From Marchantia polymorpha subsp. ruderalis (Eukaryota > Streptophyta > Marchantiopsida > Marchantiales > Marchantiaceae): a stretch of 64,000 nt of DNA. The DNA lies in NCBI GenBank assembly GCA_037833965.1, contig AP031353.1, positions 4,156,501 through 4,220,500 of the forward strand, read 5' to 3'. Below are positions 12,901 through 25,256 of this stretch, in pieces. Within the stretch, counting starts at the first letter, position 1. The number at the start of each line of letters is the position of its first letter. The translations under genes were made by a program, and so were the position numbers. The notes under the pieces are model-generated. The model was not told the origin of the DNA. It was given only the letters and a program-made list of their open reading frames with translations, and ran no database searches.

Positions 12901-13533
12901 CCCTGTAGAAAAGGCCTGGATCCCGGCTCGTCCCCTCGAGAGTGTAAGTCTTGCCCGTGCCCGATTGACCGAAGGCAAAAATCGACACATTGAACCCATC
13001 CAGAGCAGACTGAATCATGGGCTGCACATCCTCGAAGATGTCCACTTGCCCAATGTGCGGACCATAAACGCGGTCAAATTCGAATTCCATCTTGCCCGGG
13101 AGGGTGGAGCCGGGAGTCGCCGGAGGAGTGAGCCGGATCGTGCTATCGCTGGGATACGAAGTGATGACAGGGCCTTCGTCTTCGAACTGCGGCCGCACTC
13201 GACAATGGACCTGCACATTTCCTCGTTGGTTCAGAAGCTCGTTCAGCAGCTTCTTGCGCTCGTCCCGAATCGGAGTGACGCGAGCTTCCCAGTCCAGCGC
13301 AACTTGGTCCAGTTTCCGAGCTTTGTCCGACAGCACGCCCAAGTACCGAGTGGCTCGCGTAATTTTGACAGTCGAGTATTCCTGCAAGTCACTCGCTTCC
13401 TGCCTGAGCTCCAGACACTCCATGCGTGCATTGGCCAGCCTCTCTTTGAGAGTCAAAATCTTGCTCGTCAGCCCTGCGTTTCCTTTCAGAGACACTCGTC
13501 GACTCGGTTGCGTCCGATAGGCGCCAGTGGAAG

Positions 13534-13564
<31 letters not shown>

Positions 13565-13684
13565 TTGATGTTGATGTTGCTGGCCTTGTCCCGCCATCTC
13601 GTCGTATGTGTCTCCGTGAAATACGTCCGATGCCTTCCGGGCCTCGACGGACGAGTTCCAATTCCAGCTATTCCTCTCTGCCAT
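9905..13684 (-). CDS. KAC: KAC-type kinesin-14 for actin-based chloroplast movement, single exon
   Basis: The 1259-residue protein matches plant KAC1/KAC2 along its whole length. It has a disordered N-terminus with a His/Gln tract (residues about 37-50), a neck coiled coil with the family block LELRQEASDLQEYS (91-104), a kinesin motor fold (about 157-462), a coiled coil (about 470-590) containing RDELIERLHEENEKLFERL, and the KAC-specific C-terminal half (ANKLLMLVLAAVIKAGA; NKALAALFVHTPAGELQRQI; TADGTRARYTRLYKTLAV-like end). The P-loop GQSGTGKT is intact (239-246). Switch I lacks the SSRSH signature (FDQSTTSY, 350-357) and switch II reads DMPASD instead of DLAGSE (383-388). In the family, KAC proteins act on short actin filaments at the chloroplast periphery rather than as conventional microtubule motors. 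The start is the first ATG of the open frame and gives the expected family N-terminus. No intron interrupts the frame, although angiosperm KAC genes have many. Confidence 0.95.
13529..13572. repeat. CAG/CTG trinucleotide tract coding the KAC His/Gln run
   Basis: A CTG run followed by GTTGATGTT-type repeats codes, on the minus strand, the His/Gln tract just before the conserved KAC neck. It lies in the disordered N-terminus. A second, shorter CTG run at 11881-11903 codes another Gln run after the motor coiled coil. Confidence 0.85.
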
Positions 13685-15880
13685 GTCTGTCTGTCGAGAC
13701 GGTCCGAAGAGATTTCGCCCACAGCGAGAGAGAGAGCCTGCGCAAGTGAAGCTCGCTCACTGCCGCGCGCACCACTCCGCTGCTGCTGCTCTCCTGCCAG
13801 GCCCACACTACAGGGACTACAGGGTTCGCAATCCTCTCCTCATGCCGCTTCCTTCCTTCAGCGCCGAGCTCCCACGCAGCAGCTTCCCATACCAGGCGCG
13901 CTCCCTCGTCGCAATGTCAGGGCCGGCTCGGTCATTGACTGCGGCAAACATGGCGCGAGAATGAGAAAAAGGGCGACAATTTGCACGCTTCGGCTTCGAC
14001 GAGCACCTGCTTCTTCAAGGCAGAGATCAAGGTCCGAATGAAGCGCAATCAAATTGGCGACAAACGCGTGCAGAGAGAAGACAAGAAGCGCGCGACAGGC
14101 AGACAGTCTGTTCAAACTACAAACCTCATCATGGTGCGGAGAATAGACGGACATTCTCCTTCACACGGTCAAGGCAAATGATTCAAATCCGAGCTTCTTC
14201 TTCTTCTCACTGTAAGAAAGAAAGGACCCCAACAAATGAGCAAGTAGACCAGGACGCACCGAACTGGACACGGAAAAACACAGAACCTCGAAAACAACGC
14301 AACCCCAGAAATTCAATCTTGCCATTTCCCAAAACCCCGGGACGCACAAGACGACCTCGAGCGACCGCACGAGACGACCACGAACGACGAACGACAAAGC
14401 AAACCGACCGAACGCAGCACGACGATTTCGTCCGTGAGGACGAAATAAATCTCTGGAGCCCACGAAATTCCCCCGTCGCGCATTGCCATCACTCTACATT
14501 ACTCTATTTTCGATCTAGATTCCTCAGAGCAAGCTCCCACTCTACAACCACCACCGCCACCAGCAGCAGCAGAAAACGCCATCACCGTAACACATCGACC
14601 TGCAAAAATCAATCACTCACTCCGAGGAGAGTAGGAATTTGTTTCACCTGTCGAGCGACCTAATCCGACAAGCGCATCATCCATCCTCTCGAGCTCCGCT
14701 GCCTTGGGGCCACTGCCTCTGCCTCTGCTTCTGCTGCCTCGGCCTCGCTCGCTTCGTCCGGCAATTGAAGCAGCAGCGGGGGGGGGCCTGCTAGACGGCG
14801 CGCGGGCAGGCAGGCGCTCCTCCTCTTCTTCCCCCTCAGCGCCTCACGCTCCACTGACTACTACACTACTACGACGCTCGACGAGCGGCCTCCAGATCCT
14901 CCTCCCTCCCGTCCGCCGTACCACCAAATCCAGCCGCGGAACCAGCGGACCGACCGACAGACCGCGCTCCCGAGCTCGCTCCCTCCATCCGTCATGCCGT
15001 TTTTAATATTCAAAGGCTCGCGACAGAATTAGCAATTGACGTTGCTCAGTCCCGCGCCCCGGAGGGTTGGCAGATCGGCGCATCGACGGCTGCAGGCCGC
15101 TGAGCGCACAGGTGGTGGAGTTGCGCCCCTCGTCCGACTGCGACGCGACATCGAGTTCGTCATCCTCGACAGATTCGCGGGTCGCGGAGATGGGAAGCCT
15201 GCGAGATGCTCCCGGCCGTCGATGCTCCGATCCGCTGAGAATCTTCAGTTCCACGTCGGCCGGACGAGCCAGATCACCTTCTGGGTGTAACCGGCTGTAC
15301 AGTGGCAGCCACAGAAAGGGTTGTGGCCACCCGCTCGCTCCGAGACTCTCCTGACCATCATCAGTCTGAAGTCGCCTTGCGACCGCCCTATCAGACCGGA
15401 AGATACAGCTCTCATCTGTTAGAATACTCCCATATCTGACAGATAAGACACCAACCACATCGCCTCATTACTGAGCTGGACCGGTATACGACGTCGAGCC
15501 TTACTCCGCTCCAGCCAGCGCAGTAGACTCGACAACCATAACGTCATATAAGCTCGGATAAGCGATGGCAGCCTACCGTATCCAGTTCGGCCTGTCCGTA
15601 TGCGGCTTGCATATAGGACAGGGTTCCACCTGATTGCCGCTACGCAGTTTCCGGTTTCCTACTGCAGTGACTGCGAGCAGGTTTCATGGTGAACTGCGTT
15701 CTGTCTGTCGATCACCTGGAAGGATCTCCTGGACGGGAATGAATATTGAGAAGCTGCCCATTGCGGTCAACATGCTCTTTTGACCATTGACGGAAATAGT
15801 TATTTTGGTCAAAATTTCACGCAGGTGAAAGAATGTAGGCTAGTATTAACCTAGTGCCGACCCTTTTCAGCCAATTCATG
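13685..15880. other. Upstream region of KAC: probable promoter and 5' UTR
   Basis: GC-rich DNA immediately 5' of the KAC start codon (KAC is transcribed leftwards). It holds trinucleotide runs, a small inverted repeat at 14427-14446 (TTTCGTCC, GTGA loop, GGACGAAA) and a poly-G run near 14780. A minus-strand open frame of 151 codons (15003-15458) has a plausible acidic/serine composition but no recognisable domain, and overlaps equally long plus-strand frames, so I do not call it a gene. I assign no transcription start. Confidence 0.4.
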
Positions 15881-16150
15881 GAGCTAAAGCTTTTTTTTTT
15901 GCACTGTCGTGAACATGATAACATTTGTTCGCGATCATATCCTCGACTTGACTTTGGGTTGAAAGCTGCTGCCCAAGGGATAAAAATCTGGAGAGTGTAA
16001 CCATCACAAAGAATGGAAAGTCGAGCCCAAAAAGGTCACGAGAAGCAAAATCCAAGTCGTGTGCCACCTATGGGATAAAGATCTGGATAGCATAACCACC
16101 ACAAGTCCAACAAAGTGGGGCTCAAAAAGCTCGAGCGAAGCAAAACCCAC
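15881..16150. repeat. Imperfect tandem duplication of about 95 bp
   Basis: GGGATAAAAATCTGGA near 15977 and GGGATAAAGATCTGGA near 16072 head two related segments sharing TAACCA, CACAA, CAAAAAG and GAAGCAAAA. It marks the edge between the GC-rich KAC upstream DNA and the AT-rich block. Confidence 0.6.
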
Positions 16151-19100
16151 ATATCACACTCATTAATGATGATCGCTCTTTACTGCCATTCTTTTTCTCC
16201 TCTTATTTCCCAAAAGAAGAATAACCTTTCCTCCTCCGACTAGATAGGCCACTTTAGTTTCCTACCCTCGAAGGCTACCGGAAGTGTGCACCATCGCTAT
16301 GTGAATTTTCTTCCTTTCCTTCTTCTTTCCCCATTGATTTCCTGCAGAATTCACGGATGTCGTGGCTTGACATGGCTTGACATGGCAGCAACAAACTTCA
16401 AATTACTCATGTCGCTGTATTTGATCTAGTTTCCTTCATCATTCAGAATAGTCCAGATAGACGCCACCCTTTGGCATGTCACACAAATGCACAATCCTCC
16501 TGTAGTTGACAATAGTCTTCATTTTCCCTTTATTCTTTCCTAAGAATCCATATACACCTGGGCTTGACACTGTGCACGAAATGCACAATCCTTCCTTGTG
16601 CATGAAAAGTGATGAGTAGGATGAGGGGACCCGTAGGTAACGGGTCCCCTAGCTCTAATGTATAATATCAATCATTACAAAGTTGCAAGTTCTTTTACGT
16701 TTCCAAAATTCACCATCAGATAAAAATCATCAACAAGTGGAACTCAAAAAAATTTATGTTTCAGTCTAATTTGAATTATCCATATAGTACATTCGTAAAT
16801 TTCAATTGTTGAAATATCTAGTCATTGTAACATTTTTTTAAGTTTGACAAAATCTCTTGACATTAATCTAAATATTTAATCTAACATTAACTGGATTCCT
16901 GTATCAATAAGTAATACTTTGATTAAAAACATGTGAAAATAATATGAACAAAACAAAGCACATCACTTAATTTCAAGCGTTTAAAAATACATTTTTTCAT
17001 TTTGTACTTCAACACTCAAATTTTTTTGAACTCAAATTATCCAAATCACTGATATTATCCTTGCTAACCTTACAGGCTAAGTGAATTAGATTAACGATGA
17101 TACTTTAATTCTAAATTCTAAATTATCACGATTTTTTGTTGGAACCAAAGAGTTAAACATAATGTTTAAAGTTTTAAATGAAAATCAATACATTATTATT
17201 TTAAATCAATATGCATTAAGACTCAACGTACCGTTACATCCTAGTAAAATTATCTAAAAGACTATAATCTAGTTATTTATCATTCCTGAATATCTATATT
17301 CCATAAACATAAATTCATTCATATAAAGCTCAAAGTAATACGTAATAACAAAATTGTGTACAGATGGATATCGTATGCAATCAATCTGTAAAAACTGAAA
17401 TTTGGTTTTTTAAATGGCATTTATTTTCACATTTGTATAACAGAAATCATAATTGCTTTCATTCTTTTCACATAAATCATATAAGTCCGTTGGATTTAGC
17501 TGCAATAATAATAATAATTGATGAAGTAAACTTGTGAAGAAAAACTAAGCAAATGGTAGAAATATCTCATAATATAATCCATATAACAGGTTAAAATCTC
17601 GTTGAAATCAAGAATTATGTGGATCATATTTGGACTCAGTATTGACTATTAGAACACAAAAATCAATTTTTAAAATAAGTTAAACATTTCTATAATTTAA
17701 ACGCTGATAACATGTATATATACATAGAAAAATATGTACAAGAGAATATTTTTAAAGAGAATAAACAAATATAAATCAAAATTCAGACTTCTAAGAATTA
17801 TTAAGCTTTAACTTAGATAAATGGTTAAAATAATTCATTTGTAAGTAAAAGAATAAAAAATTCATTATGTTTAAATTAATTTAAAATCTTAACATTTTAA
17901 TCTAAGAAATAGATTAATTTGAATATAATAAAAAATATTCAAATTGTGTTCAATTGTACCAAATGAAATTTTCAAAACGATACATTTTTGTGCATATGCA
18001 CGATAATAACATACCCCGAAATAAAGAGAGATTTATAAATCAAGTTGACTAAACTTATTTTCAATCATTTTCATGATCATAATTTTCAGAATTTTGTTGA
18101 ATTTCAAAGAAATTTTTTCATTATAGATATTATAATTTCATTTTTATGTACTTAACATGGTGAAAAAATAAAAACATGAATTGAAAAAATTATAACATAT
18201 TGAATCAATTGATAAGAATTTTAAATCTAAGATGTTCAAATTTGATCGCATGATGATTTTCTGATAATCTATTAAATTTTTTAAGTTATAATCAAAATCA
18301 TAGCAACATTAAAATTTTCCAGGCATAATCTTGTAATTATGTATATAAAATAATGTTTCTATCTAAAAAAGTTTCAATTATTCGAATTGCAACTTTTTAT
18401 GAACATCTTCATTCAGAAATTAAAAGTTTTTAGATGTAATCAATGTATCTTTAAAATAAATATCAATTTACTTCAAACAATTTTTTTTTTGCAGGTAAAA
18501 ATTACTTGCAAAAAAATAAGTTTAAAAAATAAAATTATGTAGTCAAGTTTCAAAATCATACTCAATTAGCTTAAAATTTCTATTTCATTGAGGATGTAAC
18601 TGAATTGTACATTAACATGTGTGCTAAATGACTCCGTTAATTATGTACAAATAAATATGAGGCTAAATAACAATTGCATCTTTGTAGAGTGAATTCTTTT
18701 TCATGAATTCAAGCACTTTTTGACTAGATGTAAAATAAAAAACTACTATCATGAATCAAAATTTTTGAATCATATATTGATAAATATTCTTGAAAAAGTT
18801 GCATTTTCAGTTCCATGTCTGTAGAATAAAGTAAATCATTTGAATAAATGAATAATATTTCATCTTTAAAAAAATTTATATATATATATATCACACAAAT
18901 AAAAATTTCAAATTTATCCAAATTATAATTCAAGTTTTACAAGTTATTCAAATTTTAAGTTTCCAAAAAATTATGTGGTTGTCTTCACACAACTGATATC
19001 GAATATTCTACCTTGTTATTGAGATTATTTGGTTACATATGATATATTGAAATGGGAAGTATCATGTGTACTTTGAATGATTGCTTTTTTACTCCAATAT

Positions 19101-20440
19101 CCATTATATCTATTTTAAGTGATAATGATAACATAGTAAAAAAGGTTCAGTTTTTTGAATCTAAGGTCATATATACATAATTAACCATCATTTTTACTTA
19201 TATTTTACGTCTAATAATTATTTATCAAATAAAATTTATATCTATATTTATTAATGATATATTCATGTTAGTATATTTCACAATGTATACATATATTTTC
19301 ATGTTAAATATGTTTAAAAAATGCATAATTTTTATGCCATATATATCCATTTGAAAAATATTGAAAAATTTGAATTATTGAGATTTTCTATTATTAAATT
19401 ATTTTAAATTTGAATAACAGATGTCATATATCCATGACATCTGAAAAAATATCATTAAAAAAATCTTTTTTTTGCAAATAGAATGAATTCGTTTCATTTA
19501 ATAATTTTTATTTGTCAGCATTTGGCTGCTTATAAACAGTTTCGAATATATTTTAATTTCTTATTATTAAATATTATTCTCATCTTTGATCTGGTTTGGA
19601 AATAATATTTAATATTAAACTGAATATTGTCACAATCCTAATAAAATTTTCTGGAGATCAATTTGAGTTATTTACTTGAGTAACATTACAGATGAGCTTC
19701 TTGATATATAGTCTTGTATGATATTCATATCATCTGTAACAAAATATCTTCACCATATAATTAGAATCAAGACACAGTTGGAAAGTGAACCACTTCGAAC
19801 TTTTGGTAGTGAATATGCAAGCTATTGTACCAACATGCGCACAATTGATGTTGGACTCACACCAAATATTGCACTTGTGTGTAAAACATGCGTGCATTTC
19901 ACAATTACATATTCATATATGAAATGAATGATAAAAGATCACATACTAATACATGGATGAAACAAATGGGCTACAATGAGGCAGGATACCAATAGAGTGT
20001 CCATGACATAATATTTACTCATGTTTGAAATATTCAAAACGTCAGACTAAATATGATAGGTATCTTATGGATTACTTAAAAAATTTTATATTTAGAACAA
20101 TTCAGCTTTGTTATTGTCCATATAACTATAAACTTGAAGACTTGAAGAAAATATTTCTTCATTTTTTTTAAAGAGAATAAAGGAGAAACCGACTTACTTT
20201 GTGTCTCTTATGAACTGCAGTGCCTAGTAATGCGAATGAAACATGTAAACTCTCCCAATGCCTTGGTACTTGAAACGAATAGGGTAGAACCGTTCAGTGA
20301 ATAATTACTTTTTTGTGGAAAATTCGATTACATGCATGTGCTCATTAAGAAACAATAAATATTGCGCAAAGTTGGTTTCCATAACCAGCGCTCGCTCTTA
20401 TACAAATATATCTGAAATATTCAGACATGACAACGAAGTG
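16150..20440. other. AT-rich intergenic block
   Basis: Strongly AT-rich from about 16.65 kb, with no frame above about 93 codons and no recognisable gene, RNA or transposon terminus. Confidence 0.6.
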
Positions 20441-22459
20441 TAGAGGTGTGTGCAAGTAGCTCTCGATGATATTGAGACAATAGTGATGCTGAGGCAACTG
20501 CTCTACCGTAGTAGTATTAGTAGTAGTACTCAGGAAAACGTATTCAATCAATGTACGAGAATGAGCGAGAGACCGTATGTGGAGATCTGGCACAACCCTG
20601 TCGTGCTTCATGCACCCTTCATTCATTCTGGGCTCGGTTGTCTCGCACTTTGTCGGGCTGCCGGGATAAGGTTCCCCTCAATTTCTAGACGGAAAGGTGC
20701 CCTCACTCATGGCGCCTAAATCCGTCCCTAAATTCCCCTCCCCATCCAGATGAGTCAGATCTACGGAGAGGATCCAAAACATGCGCGGACGGACCGGTCC
20801 TGGACCCGCCAATGAGGGCCTGAGGGCCGGTCAGGCTGCCCAGATGGATAGATGGATGGAATGTTGGATGGATGTACGGAGCAGTTCTGCGATACAGTAC
20901 ATACTGCAACTACTGGAGGATGAGAGAGAGGGCCCCGGGGGGGGGGGGTACGAAGGGCGGATGGGGATGAATCTAGTGGAAGGGTGAAGGTTCTGTTTCT
21001 TCCACGGCACTTCTGCTTCGCCTTCTTCAGACTCTTCGATGACGTCCGGGTGACACACCATCCTCATGCCAATGGCAATTGAATGGACTTGAATTGAATT
21101 GAATGGAGTGGAATGGGGTGGAATTGCGTCGAGAATGAGTATTTCGGGCACTTTTATGAATCCGGTTTGTTTGTCGTGTGCTGCACTTCAGCAGCAGCAG
21201 CAGTCCCACATATAGAATATCTCTCTGGGCGGCATCATGAGCGCAAGAGCGAATCGCGACGATTCTACGATTGAGTCTGGTCTGGTCTCATCGTGAGCTT
21301 CCATGATCCATCTCATCTTCTCTTCTCTTCTCTTGACGGTAACGGTGTCCATGCACGAAACCGACAGACTCGGAGAGAGAGAGAGAGAGAGAGAGAGGGC
21401 ATTTACGGTTTGAGAGCCAATGGTAACGGAAGCCTGACAGACGAGGATTAGGCTCATTAGGGCTCAGTGAGTCATTATGCTAGTGGCAAAACAAACAAAC
21501 GAATGAACGAACGAACAAAAGGATGGACGGATGTGGGTCCGCTGCAGGGAGAGAGTTTTTCTTGAAGGTGTGCGATGATTTGGAAACCGTGTGCGCGAGA
21601 ATGCCTGAATGAAGTCTATAATTGTGCAGGAATCGGAATAATAAAATCGGAGTTCTGTCCACTGGCGCCAAGTTCTGCGAGCGTTTGCCTTCTGAACTCG
21701 ACATTGGCTGCTCTGGGTCACGTGTGTTTCTCCCTCTCTCTCCCTCTCTCTCCCTCTCTCTCTCTCTCGCTTATCATTCTGCTTCACTCCTCTCCTCTTC
21801 CACCGTCGATCGAGAGGAACACGCTTCGAGGTCGGTAATCGGACTGGACATGAATGGGACATCATAATTTTGCGGAGAGTTGTGGCGCTGCTGTTCTAAA
21901 TGCACGTGCGTGCTTCTGCAGGGTCGTCATCGTCGACGACACAAATTCGATTCTGCCGTTTCTGGCGATCAGTGAAGTGAGGCCATCCATGGGTCGAGAG
22001 TAGGAACATGGAGGTGCAGAAGTAAGAACATGTCCATGATTAGAGGAGCGTGAGGACAGGGACAGGGAGCAGGAGCAGGAGGACAAGGCGTAATCAGGAT
22101 GAATCTGAACATGGAGGAATTGCTGCTGAGTGGACTGCATGGCGAGTACAAGATTGCTGCCATAAGATGTACCCTCTCCACTCACTCTCTGACCAGCTTT
22201 GCATCTGCTTACGAAACGCATGTCATGAACTCGTAGGCTCGGTCAAATCCGTCTCCCAGTTGCCATAATCAACTCTGCCACACAACCTCAATCCCAAATC
22301 GCACACCTCGACCAAACGCTTCTCGTCATTAAGTAATTCGGACATCAATTCGACATCGTCAGCCAGGGGTCGACACTGAGATCAGAAGGGAAGAGAGATT
22401 CTGCAGAGTAATAATATCAATCTTTGATAAATCTCTATCAAACGATCCATAGCACTTTG
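20441..22459. other. GC-richer, microsatellite-bearing DNA without a clear gene
   Basis: It contains a poly-G run (20936-20948), GAATT-type repeats (21085-21115), a GA tract (21372-21398) and a CT tract (about 21731-21769). The frames are low complexity and overlap on both strands. It may include promoter or 5' UTR of the unknown plus-strand gene. Confidence 0.45.
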
Positions 22460-22519
22460 TAATGTGAGGATTGGAAGTGCACGAGAGCACGATTCTCACG
22501 ATGCTTCGTCCTCCTGCAC

Positions 22520-23218
22520 ATGTTGGAAGCAGTGCAGCTGAAACACGGAGAGGTGGAGATCGGCCCCACGCACAAGAAGAAGAAGAAGAAGAAGATGGAG
22601 AAGATGGAGATGGAGATGGAGGAGGAGAAGGGCAGGAGCGGTGACGCTGCCGACGTCGTGCTGCAAGTGTACAACGCCTTCGCGCACGAAGTGCGCATCG
22701 AGTACCAACCTGCAGTCAAGCAGCAAGATACGCAATGGCGATTTGCGTGCGACGGGCTCGTGCTCAAGACTGTGGTGCCCTACCACTTCTGGACCACGTA
22801 CCTGTTCCCGCACGAGCAGCCAGAGCAAGAAGATGAAGGAGAAGATGAAGGAGATGATGAAGAAGAAGATGATGATGCAGATGATGATGCAGATCGGGTG
22901 CCACCAAACCCATCGCCATCGCCATCGCCATCGTCGTCATCTGCAGCAGCAGCAGGAGGAGCATTCACTCCGGACATGGCCGAGTACGAGGCCCCCTCGG
23001 CGCCATCGAGTCATGCCTCGGATCTCTACTCGAGGCTCGGCCGAGGCTCCATGATGCAGCAGCATCAGCAGCAGCACGATCGAAGACCGGTTTGTTCCTG
23101 CAGCATCTTTGGCGTGACATTTATGCAATCCAGATTAATAATCCTCCTCCTCCTCCTCGCCCTCCCACTCCTCCCACATCGCTCTTCATTTCAACCTCGT
23201 GGCTCAGCTTCGAGCTGA
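22520..23218 (+). CDS. Uncharacterised protein, probably the first exon(s) of a plus-strand gene
   Basis: An open frame of 232 codons starts at an ATG shortly after an in-frame stop (22460-22462). It begins with a Lys/Glu/Met-rich charged run coded by AAG/GAG repeats. A globular-looking block follows (VLQVYNAFAHEVRIEYQPA, then QWRFACDGLVLKTVVPYHFW), then a long acidic Glu/Asp stretch and a Pro/Ser/Ala tail. An alternative start at the ATG near 22617 would skip the Lys run. Coding sense fades after about 23090, where a GT (ACCG/GTTTGT) could be a splice donor. Past it, a short coding-like block (FELTQNGPNRFL) appears in another frame near 23212. I recognise no domain. The frame points towards IFT88 (convergent). 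Confidence 0.45.
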   Translation: MLEAVQLKHGEVEIGPTHKKKKKKKMEKMEMEMEEEKGRSGDAADVVLQVYNAFAHEVRIEYQPAVKQQDTQWRFACDGLVLKTVVPYHFWTTYLFPHEQPEQEDEGEDEGDDEEEDDDADDDADRVPPNPSPSPSPSSSSAAAAGGAFTPDMAEYEAPSAPSSHASDLYSRLGRGSMMQQHQQQHDRRPVCSCSIFGVTFMQSRLIILLLLLALPLLPHRSSFQPRGSASS

Positions 23219-23903
23219 CGCAAAACGGCCCAAACCGCTTCCTCACAGCGAGGCCTGCTCACATCGTCGTGGCCGCAATTTCTCCTGCTTTTACTCCATA
23301 ATTATGACGAGGAGGAGGAGGATGATAATGAATGCTAACATCGAGAATTCGACAGGTCGTCGACTCACCATTCATCCCATCGACCTTGAATTAGAGCAGT
23401 TAGACAACTTTAATTCTGCTCTCGAATCATCAACCGAAGCCAGTTTGGTGCACGACGATGAGGTCGTCCCACATTGGAAGCTATGTCAGTGGCATCTGAC
23501 AGGTTTCTGACCCGTCAGTCCGCTGGCAGTGATTGTCACATCTTCCTCTAAACTGACAACGACCAGGTTCACCATATCGTGACCGCCATCGTTGTCGGTG
23601 TGGTGGTAGGTTCCGAAGGTGCTGCTGCCGATCGACGAATTCAACAAACCAGCTCATCATCGTCATTCTCATCGACGCTCGGTGGCGTTTGCAAATTCCT
23701 CAGGTTTTGGTTGCACTTACCGATCCCCCCTCTCACTCTCACTCTCAGTCAGACCACAATTGAATCGAAGCCCAATCTGGCCCCCGTATCGTTCGGTGTT
23801 TCTTAGACAGCGATTCCACGAAGCAGAAGTAGAAATTGGCTTCATAACTTGACAAGTATGCCTTGCAGAGGCGGGGAAGAAGAAAAGCGAATTGACAAGT
23901 GCC

Positions 23904-24839
23904 ATGATCGAAGAAATATCTGAAAAAGAGATTAAGGTGCGATTGTCAAGGCCGGCATCGACGTCGAATCGGGCGAACGATGTCGGATTTGCAGCCACCG
24001 AGAGTATCGAAAGGGTCATCAGAGTCAAGTGCTACAGACCGAGTGCACTCGAAGTCACGTCCCGAGAGCTCTCGCGAGGAACGACGCCCTGCTGCTCTGC
24101 CACAGAGGAGTGCAAATTTCTGGAGGGCAAATTTGGCCTGCATCGTGACAGGTCCGAGGACACTGGACTCCAACCCCTTCGACAATGTTATGGCCCGAGA
24201 GAACTGCCTGCTCCTCGTCTCGAATCTGCCGACGAGCTGATGCATCGTCGAGCCTCAGGACAGCCGACGACGACGAGAGCTGACAGAGCCACCACCATCG
24301 ACGCAGCGACCTCTCCTCTGCGCAGTCCCACGAAGATCGGGGCTCCAGAATTCCAATTCGGGGGTTCAGAATTCGCGCTGGCACCGAGAGCCGAGAAGGG
24401 GTCGCTGTTCGGCTATGGGCAGCAGTACAATGTTCTGACGGTGGGAAAGATTATGTTGGAGGAAGAGCCTGGCGATGGCGCGAGAAGCATGTGGATGAGC
24501 AGCAGAGGTGACGAAGGCCTTTTCGCAGTCCCCGTCGAGCGAATCGATCGAGGCAAAATCTCCGCCGATTCTCTCAAGGCGTTCCTCGACTTCCTCGCCA
24601 AGGAGAGATCGATGTTCTTCCGAAAAGGACGACAGAATCTCGGCGCCGAGAGAGAGAGGTCTGAGCCGACGACTGCAACTCTTTCGTGCTCTTGTTTCAA
24701 ACCTCGAGCGGTGATGGATGTCGACGACATGACTTTTGCCCCGACTGGCACTGCCACTGCCACTGCTCGTGTCCGGTCGCTGTTGGTGCCCAGACGATGG
24801 CGCTTCTGGACATGGAATCAGAAGAAAGGTGCCGATTAG
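23904..24839 (+). CDS. Uncharacterised protein or downstream exon of the same plus-strand gene
   Basis: A frame open from 23853 (first ATG 23904) runs to a stop at 24837-24839. The opening part has a coding feel (EAGKKKSELTSAMIEEIS, EKEIKVRLSRP) and directly follows a CCTTGCAG that could be a splice acceptor. The last 170 codons contain GYGQQYNVLTVGKIMLEEEP and ISADSLKAFLDFLAKERSMFF-like helical sequence. The middle is Arg/Ser/Thr-rich, with a competing frame at 23980-24240. No known domain is recognised. It ends about 420 bases before the IFT88 stop on the opposite strand. It may belong with the 22520 frame as one spliced gene. Confidence 0.42.
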   Translation: MIEEISEKEIKVRLSRPASTSNRANDVGFAATESIERVIRVKCYRPSALEVTSRELSRGTTPCCSATEECKFLEGKFGLHRDRSEDTGLQPLRQCYGPRELPAPRLESADELMHRRASGQPTTTRADRATTIDAATSPLRSPTKIGAPEFQFGGSEFALAPRAEKGSLFGYGQQYNVLTVGKIMLEEEPGDGARSMWMSSRGDEGLFAVPVERIDRGKISADSLKAFLDFLAKERSMFFRKGRQNLGAERERSEPTTATLSCSCFKPRAVMDVDDMTFAPTGTATATARVRSLLVPRRWRFWTWNQKKGAD

Positions 24840-25256
24840 CTCACACCATTGTTTCTGAACTCTCTCAGGAGACGTCCCATACAATCAATGGTGAAGAAAA
24901 GGTCACTCATGATGTGGATGGTCGTTCATCTCTCATCGACTCGACTCGAGATCTGACTTGAGACCATCGACAGAGCAAGTCGAGTCAACGAATATTTACT
25001 TCTGAACAATTCTGATTGCTAACGAAAGGTGTCATCTGGCATAGATAGATTCACGGGAGGGCCAGTGGACATGGCCCGATCCTCTGTCTGTCTCCAAAGG
25101 GCTGCAAATGTCGTTCATAGCTTGGAAAGTGAAAAGCCTATTGCAGACATTTGCTGGAAGCATCTGTTGTTGCTGTGACGTCGATCGATGCATGCAAGTG
25201 AGAGCCAGAGCCACAGGCAGAGGATGTGGACAAGCAGAAGGGAGGCAGCAGCCTGT
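24840..25256. terminator. Convergent 3' region between the plus-strand unknown gene and IFT88
   Basis: This short spacer lies between two stop codons on opposite strands, so both 3' UTRs probably share or overlap it. I see no strong polyadenylation signal on either strand. Confidence 0.35.

Noticed and set aside
12785-14041. 418-codon plus-strand open frame
   Set aside because: It lies antisense over the KAC motor domain; its composition is what the complement of KAC codons gives, and KAC is conserved end to end.
14424-14450. Hammerhead-ribozyme-like core (GTCC, GTGA, GGAC, GAAA)
   Set aside because: The stem II hairpin and GAAA match, but the essential CTGATGA segment before it is missing and no cleavage-site stem was found. 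It is probably just a hairpin.
23165-23182. TCCCACATCG, resembling the upstream element of plant snRNA genes
   Set aside because: No correctly spaced TATA box and no snRNA sequence follow.
24366-24884. 172-codon minus-strand frame
   Set aside because: Complement of the more protein-like plus-strand frame; no domain or start context to prefer it.
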